This document shows, in pieces, positions 14,925-18,493 of a stretch of 18,493 nucleotides of DNA (the first letter of the stretch is position 1; the number at the start of each line of letters is the position of its first letter). The notes under the pieces are model-generated. The model worked only from the letters and a program-made list of their open reading frames with translations, searched no databases and was not told the origin of the DNA. This stretch comes from an uncultured Treponema sp. (GTDB lineage Bacteria; Spirochaetota; Spirochaetia; Treponematales; Treponemataceae), in NCBI GenBank assembly GCA_937923945.1, contig CALDWC010000099.1:1-18493 (forward strand), in the 5' to 3' direction. The translations under genes and the position numbers were made by a program.

Positions 14925-16037
14925 TTACTGAATTGAAATCAGCTCAAGCTCAAACACGAGGTACGAGTTCGGCGGGATTAAACCGTTTCCGATATCCCGA
15001 TCACCGTACGCAAGTTCCGGCGGCAAAATAATCGTGCGTTTTTCACCCAAACACATATCCAAAACAGCTTCGTCAAAACCGGCAATCATTTTGCCCTGCC
15101 CTACCGGAAATGTCAGCGGTCCGTGCATTGAACTATCGTCAAACACTATACCGGTTGTTAAAAGCGAGCCGCGGTAATGCACCGAAACGGTTTGCCCCGC
15201 TTTCGGTTTCGCTCCGGTCGCCGCCTTGGTAATCACCGAGTAAAAACCGCTTTCCGTTTTCACGGCGGTCGGCCACTTTTGCGCAATTTTTTCGGCTGCG
15301 GCGCGATGAATCGCATTCAGTGCCGCTGCACGCGTTTCCGCATTTGCCGTCGCCACTTTTTTCCGTAACCCATCAAATGCGGCTTGCGAACAATCAAACT
15401 TTTTCGCTTCAGCACCTTTACGAATAATCAACACTTTTTCAATACGATCCCCTTGCACAATCGCATTGACGACATTCTGCCCCTTGACCACTTTACCGAA
15501 AACCGTGTGGTGGTCGTCAAGCCAGGGCGTTTCCACATGCGTGATAAAAAACTGCGAACCGTTTGTGTTTGGTCCAGCATTCGCCATTGAGAGCACCCCG
15601 GCACTGTCATGACGGAGCGTCGGTACAAACTCGTCCGGAAATTGATAACCGGGACCGCCGGTGCCGTTACCGAGCGGATCACCGCCTTGAATCATAAAGT
15701 TCGGAATCACCCGATGAAACGTCAACCCGTCATAAAAAGGTTTTCCGGCTGTTACGTCGAGTTTTCCCTCAGCCAAACCGACAAAGTTCGTGCAGGTTAA
15801 AGGCGTTTGTTTAAAGTGCAAAGTAAGGACAATATTTCCCTTTGTCGTTTGCATCACGGCATATAACCCGTCGGCAGCCGTTTTTTCAAATTCTTTTAAT
15901 TCATCCATATTTTTTTTCTCCTGTGCTGTTACCGCGGTACCGCCGTTGTTTGCAACTACAAAAATAGTTCCTGCAGATACAAAAAGCACGGCAAAAACCG
16001 CAATAATAATGATAAAAATAACTTTTTTCAGCGGCAT
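14925..16037 (-). CDS. Membrane-anchored cyclophilin-FKBP fusion prolyl isomerase
   Basis: A 370-aa protein carrying two unrelated prolyl-isomerase domains. A positively charged start and one hydrophobic segment (about residues 5-31) form a signal anchor that places the rest outside the cytoplasm. The cyclophilin domain (about 58-207) shows FHRVI (107-111), FMIQGGD (114-120), NGSQFFI (159-165) and WLDDHHTVFGKV (from 172). After an Ala-rich helical linker comes an FKBP domain (about 262-369) with VHYRG (Y288), FDDS, MIAGFDEA, LAYGDRDIG and a final VFELELI. The key binding residues appear present in both domains. The start is the ATG at 16037, 7 nt after TGAGGA (16045-16050). ATG 16085 and TTG 16097 overlap the upstream gene and lack a Shine-Dalgarno. 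Dual-family fusions of this type have been described in a few organisms, including, I believe, treponemes. Confidence 0.9.
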   Translation of the reverse strand: MPLKKVIFIIIIAVFAVLFVSAGTIFVVANNGGTAVTAQEKKNMDELKEFEKTAADGLYAVMQTTKGNIVLTLHFKQTPLTCTNFVGLAEGKLDVTAGKPFYDGLTFHRVIPNFMIQGGDPLGNGTGGPGYQFPDEFVPTLRHDSAGVLSMANAGPNTNGSQFFITHVETPWLDDHHTVFGKVVKGQNVVNAIVQGDRIEKVLIIRKGAEAKKFDCSQAAFDGLRKKVATANAETRAAALNAIHRAAAEKIAQKWPTAVKTESGFYSVITKAATGAKPKAGQTVSVHYRGSLLTTGIVFDDSSMHGPLTFPVGQGKMIAGFDEAVLDMCLGEKRTIILPPELAYGDRDIGNGLIPPNSYLVFELELISIQ

Positions 16038-16044
16038 TTTTTTA

Positions 16045-16050
16045 TCCTCA
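16045..16050 (-). promoter_or_regulatory. Ribosome binding site deciding the PPIase start
   Basis: TGAGGA on the minus strand, 7 nt before the ATG at 16037. It makes the longer starts at 16085 or 16097 unlikely. Confidence 0.7.
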
Positions 16051-16071
16051 ATTCCTTTTTCTTTCGTTTTT

Positions 16072-16926
16072 TCAATTTTTTTCATATTGTGCGACAAACC
16101 AGCGGTACAGAGCGTCGGCGCGTGTCGAAAAAGAATTTTGCAACTTTTCGCTTATTCCGGGCATTTTTGCAAAATTCGCCCGCGTATTCGCATACGCCAA
16201 AAAGTAATCACCAAAATCAATTACGACCAACGCCGCATTCATTTCATAAGGCGCCACCAGCGAAAAAACACCGTATTTAAGTTTTTCGGTGTTTTCGCAT
16301 ACAAAACCTGCACTGTCATTATCGGCATCATAAGAATATTTGTAAATAAATTCTCCGAAGGTTAAATCTTTTTGCAAAACCAACTGTTCCGCCGCCGCGA
16401 AGTCATCCGCCGTTTTTTCGTATACCGTCTTTTTCGCCGCGGTAATGGGCGTAACGGCATAAGATTTTTCGTAAAGCGTTCGCATTTTTTTGCGGCTCGT
16501 TGAATAATATTCAATTCCTTCCAATGTTGAAACCGCATGCAAAATCTCGTTGACGCGCTGCACATCGTTCACACCGGAAACGGCTCTGTCCGCCTGTTTT
16601 TTATACAAATAAAGGTTTTCAATCATGAAAACCGTTTTTTTCTGTTTCCAGCGCGCCAAAATGCGGGAAGCGTTTTCTGTCTGCGGAGCTAAAGCCGGAA
16701 GCATTTCTTTTTCACCGTATCGCATGCGGGAAATATGCCCCGCACCGTTTTGATCGACGGCTTCCAACAATTCGGTTACCGTTTGCGTCGGTAAAATTGC
16801 CGTTAATTTTTCTGTAATCGTCGCCGTTGTATCCGAAACCTTTTGTACCAATACCTCATTTCCGTCGGCGCATAAAAGCCCCGCCGTTATCAGCAGAACC
16901 CCTGCCGTCATCATTATTTTTTTCAT
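16072..16926 (-). CDS. Exported protein of unknown function (possibly DUF6675)
   Basis: A 284-aa protein with a clear Sec signal peptide (MKKIMMTAGVLLITAGLLCA, cleavage about after residue 20). The mature part mixes helices and strands; a motif-like stretch IEYYSTSRKKMRTLYE lies mid-protein. The C-terminal half (YGVFSLVAPYEMNAALVVIDFGDYFLAYA) looks beta-rich. From memory it may be DUF6675, a spirochaete family, but I cannot confirm it and assign no function. The start is the ATG at 16926, 10 nt after AAGGAG (16937-16942); the longer frame to 16968 would read through the palindromic repeat. It lies between jag and the PPIase gene on one strand, so a role in the envelope is likely. Confidence 0.78.
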   Translation of the reverse strand: MKKIMMTAGVLLITAGLLCADGNEVLVQKVSDTTATITEKLTAILPTQTVTELLEAVDQNGAGHISRMRYGEKEMLPALAPQTENASRILARWKQKKTVFMIENLYLYKKQADRAVSGVNDVQRVNEILHAVSTLEGIEYYSTSRKKMRTLYEKSYAVTPITAAKKTVYEKTADDFAAAEQLVLQKDLTFGEFIYKYSYDADNDSAGFVCENTEKLKYGVFSLVAPYEMNAALVVIDFGDYFLAYANTRANFAKMPGISEKLQNSFSTRADALYRWFVAQYEKN

Positions 16927-16936
16927 AGTGCTTGTA

Positions 16937-16942
16937 CTCCTT
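16937..16942 (-). promoter_or_regulatory. Ribosome binding site touching the palindromic repeat
   Basis: AAGGAG on the minus strand, 10 nt before the ATG at 16926. Its first two bases (AA) are also the last two bases of the repeat's hairpin stem, so stem formation could influence initiation. Confidence 0.65.
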
Positions 16943-16991
16943 GAGGAAACGCTATTAAACGGCGTCAAGCCTTTAATCAGCGTTTCCTCAA
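16941..16991 (-). repeat. Palindromic element, copy C (hairpin 1 only)
   Basis: A 51-bp near-perfect palindrome with arms TTGAGGAAACGCT/AGCGTTTCCTCAA, extended by ATTAAA/TTTAAT with one bulged base, and a loop containing GTCAA. Read on the minus strand, a 28-bp stretch is identical to copy B (343-370), about 16.6 kb away. Only the first hairpin of the longer element is present. Like copy B it lies in the sense orientation just upstream of a gene. Confidence 0.85.
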
Positions 16992-17043
16992 CAACAATTT
17001 CGGCAGGGAAATATTACAGCAATCGCATAAAAGCGCGCATTCG

Positions 17044-17754
17044 CTATTTTTTATATATAACCCGTACCTGCTTGTATAAACCGTTTCCTTCGCTTTTCGT
17101 TTCAATATAATTCACATTTTGCAAAGTGGTATGTACAATGCGGCGTTCGTACGGATTCATCGGCTCCATCAAGATGGAATGCTTCGTTGCGGTAACCCGA
17201 TCGGCAATATCGTAAGCCATACGGATAATCGTTTCTTCTTTGTGGCGACGATAATTTTCGCAATCGACAATCGCCCGCACCTGCGGATAACCAAGCTTCG
17301 CTAAATAAATATTTGCAAATAATTGCAAAGCATCAAGGGTTTTCCCTTTTTTACCGATTATATGCGGTGCTTGTTCACCTAAAAAACGGAAAATTAATTT
17401 TCCCTGACCGTTTTTTACCAAGCTGACTTCCGCTTCGTATCCCATCCGTTCGACAATTCCTGCAATAAAATTTTGCACCGCTTGTGCGGTTTCTTCCGGT
17501 ACGGGTTCAATGTTTTGCACCGGAATCTGTGCCGTTTCCCGCGGCGTTTCGGCGGTTATTCCCGCTTGTGCGTCAGTAGCCGCAGCAGGTCCTTCATCAA
17601 CGTGGACGCGTATTTTTACGGAGCCTTTTTTAAAAAAGCTTCCCTTTTGGATTTCCAGAATCTCCACATCAAACTGGTCAACCTGTAACTGCAATTCCGC
17701 AACCGCTTTATCGATTGCATCTTTTTCGGTTTTACCTTCAAATTCATATATCAT
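17044..17754 (-). CDS. jag: Jag/KhpB (SpoIIIJ-associated) RNA-binding protein
   Basis: A 236-aa cytoplasmic RNA-binding protein. Homologues (Jag, KhpB, EloR) partner with KhpA and affect cell elongation and division in Gram-positive bacteria; the gene is very often next to yidC. The domains in order are a Jag-N domain (1-52, with FEGKTEKDAIDKA and GSFFKKGSVKIRV), an acidic Ala/Pro-rich linker (about 53-88), a KH domain (about 89-168) with the GxxG loop G134-K-K-G137, and an R3H domain (about 170-234) with R204-x3-H208 in YERRIVH. The start is the ATG 6 nt after AGGAG (17761-17765). It lies 68 nt downstream of yidC on the same strand. Confidence 0.94.
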   Translation of the reverse strand: MIYEFEGKTEKDAIDKAVAELQLQVDQFDVEILEIQKGSFFKKGSVKIRVHVDEGPAAATDAQAGITAETPRETAQIPVQNIEPVPEETAQAVQNFIAGIVERMGYEAEVSLVKNGQGKLIFRFLGEQAPHIIGKKGKTLDALQLFANIYLAKLGYPQVRAIVDCENYRRHKEETIIRMAYDIADRVTATKHSILMEPMNPYERRIVHTTLQNVNYIETKSEGNGLYKQVRVIYKK

Positions 17755-17822
17755 AGCTTTCTCCTAAAATTCACATAAAACTCACAAACAATGCGACAGT
17801 ATTGTGAGGCACCGCATGCACC

Positions 17823-18493
17823 TTATCCGACTTTTTTTGTCAAATTTTCTTTTTCAACAATCGAATTGGTAATAAGCTGTTGAACAACCATCAGCAAGTT
17901 TGACACAATCCAGTGCACAAACAGCCCCGACGGCGCATTATACAGGACAAAGAAAAACATCGCCGGCGCGATATACATCATCATGAACATCATACCCTGC
18001 GTTTGTTGCGGTTGCGGAGTTTTCCGCATAAAAAGCGTGGAAATATACTGCGTTGCAACATAAATAATCGGCAACAGCCGTAAATCCGTCCAACGCAAAA
18101 TCGGAAGCGGGTTTTTAAATCGGTACACACTGTCACCGATCGAAAGGTCTGAAATCCACCCCGGAATAAAAACCGCCCCGCGGAATTCAAAGTAATTGTT
18201 AAAAAGCTGGAACATCGCGATAATCACCGCAAATTGAATAATGAGCGGCAAACATCCACTCGCACATCCCGGCGTGTATCCAGCCTGCTTGTAAATTTTA
18301 TTCAATTCTTCCTGCATTTTTTGCGGATTGGTGCGGTATTTTTGCTGAATCTCGCTGATACGGGCTTGATAGGGTTGAATTTTTTGCGTTCCGACCATAC
18401 TCTTTATCGATATCGGCAAAAGCAACAACCTAATAAAAATCGTTACGATAATAATTGCCACGCCCCAGTTTTTCACAAAACCATACACAAACT
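17823..18493 (-). CDS. yidC: YidC membrane protein insertase, C-terminal part (5' end beyond window)
   Basis: The final 222 residues of YidC/Oxa1, which inserts and folds inner-membrane proteins with or without SecYEG. The fragment covers the conserved insertase core: the first core helix with the key Arg (VTIFIRLLLLPISIKSM), the cytoplasmic coiled hairpin (QPYQARISEIQQKYRTNPQKMQEELNKI broadly), the GCLPLIIQF helix, and two further helices ending in FFFVLYNAPSGLFVHWIVSNLL. The N-terminal helix and any large periplasmic domain lie outside the window, and the frame is open to the window edge, so the GTG at 18488 is not the start. In related genomes rnpA and rpmH usually lie upstream. Confidence 0.95.
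   Translation of the reverse strand, partial: FVYGFVKNWGVAIIIVTIFIRLLLLPISIKSMVGTQKIQPYQARISEIQQKYRTNPQKMQEELNKIYKQAGYTPGCASGCLPLIIQFAVIIAMFQLFNNYFEFRGAVFIPGWISDLSIGDSVYRFKNPLPILRWTDLRLLPIIYVATQYISTLFMRKTPQPQQTQGMMFMMMYIAPAMFFFVLYNAPSGLFVHWIVSNLLMVVQQLITNSIVEKENLTKKVG

Noticed and set aside
15790..16365. 191-aa plus-strand frame opposite the PPIase and exported-protein genes
   Set aside because: It spans two well-supported minus-strand genes and their signal segments. The hydrophobic part is a mirror of the minus-strand signal sequences.
17781..17808. CTCACAA/TTGTGAG inverted repeat between yidC and jag as a terminator
   Set aside because: Only 7 bp with a 14-nt loop, low GC and no T-run. 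It is too weak to call.

Overview
The window looks like chromosomal DNA from a host-associated treponeme (Spirochaetota). The reasons are its moderate-to-low GC, its A-rich sense strands, the yidC-jag-(exported protein)-PPIase order, a short spirochaete-style lipoprotein signal, and several proteins that recall Treponema-restricted families. The genus is inferred from gene content and remembered synteny, not from a search.

Left end (1-509): there is no gene. It holds two tandem copies of a structured palindromic element. The first copy is split by a 147-bp insert that is itself made of inverted repeats. A third, inverted copy of the first hairpin lies at 16941-16991. Then come purQ (+), a bidirectional terminator hairpin, a flavodiiron protein gene (-), a MATE-family exporter gene (-) and tRNA-Gly(CCC) (-) with a consensus-like promoter.

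Middle (4446-11949): a plus-strand DNA-repair operon, sbcD-sbcC-alkD-like, is tightly coupled (ATGA overlap, then 14 nt). It is followed by a promoter directly abutting a DUF2225-type gene, which overlaps truA. truA converges on pgeF, and their stop codons share one TTAA. pgeF overlaps by ATGA a 565-aa unknown protein gene. That gene sits 28 nt downstream of a tRNA-Gln(CTG)-tRNA-Glu(CTC) pair driven by a near-consensus promoter. The minus-strand unit therefore probably runs tRNA-tRNA-mRNA-mRNA.

Right end (13966-18493): a plus-strand lipoprotein gene of unknown function is followed by a convergent minus-strand cluster. In transcription order the cluster is yidC (5' end outside the window), jag/khpB, a small exported protein, and a membrane-anchored cyclophilin-FKBP fusion prolyl isomerase. 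This pairs membrane insertion, an RNA-binding regulator and extracytoplasmic folding.

Main points of interest: the compensatory base changes in the palindromic element and its nested insertion; three genes with a -10 box 6-8 nt before ATG and no Shine-Dalgarno (candidate leaderless mRNAs); the tRNA/mRNA co-transcription; and the two-family prolyl isomerase. I saw no CRISPR array, transposase, phage gene or defence system. Most genes are housekeeping.
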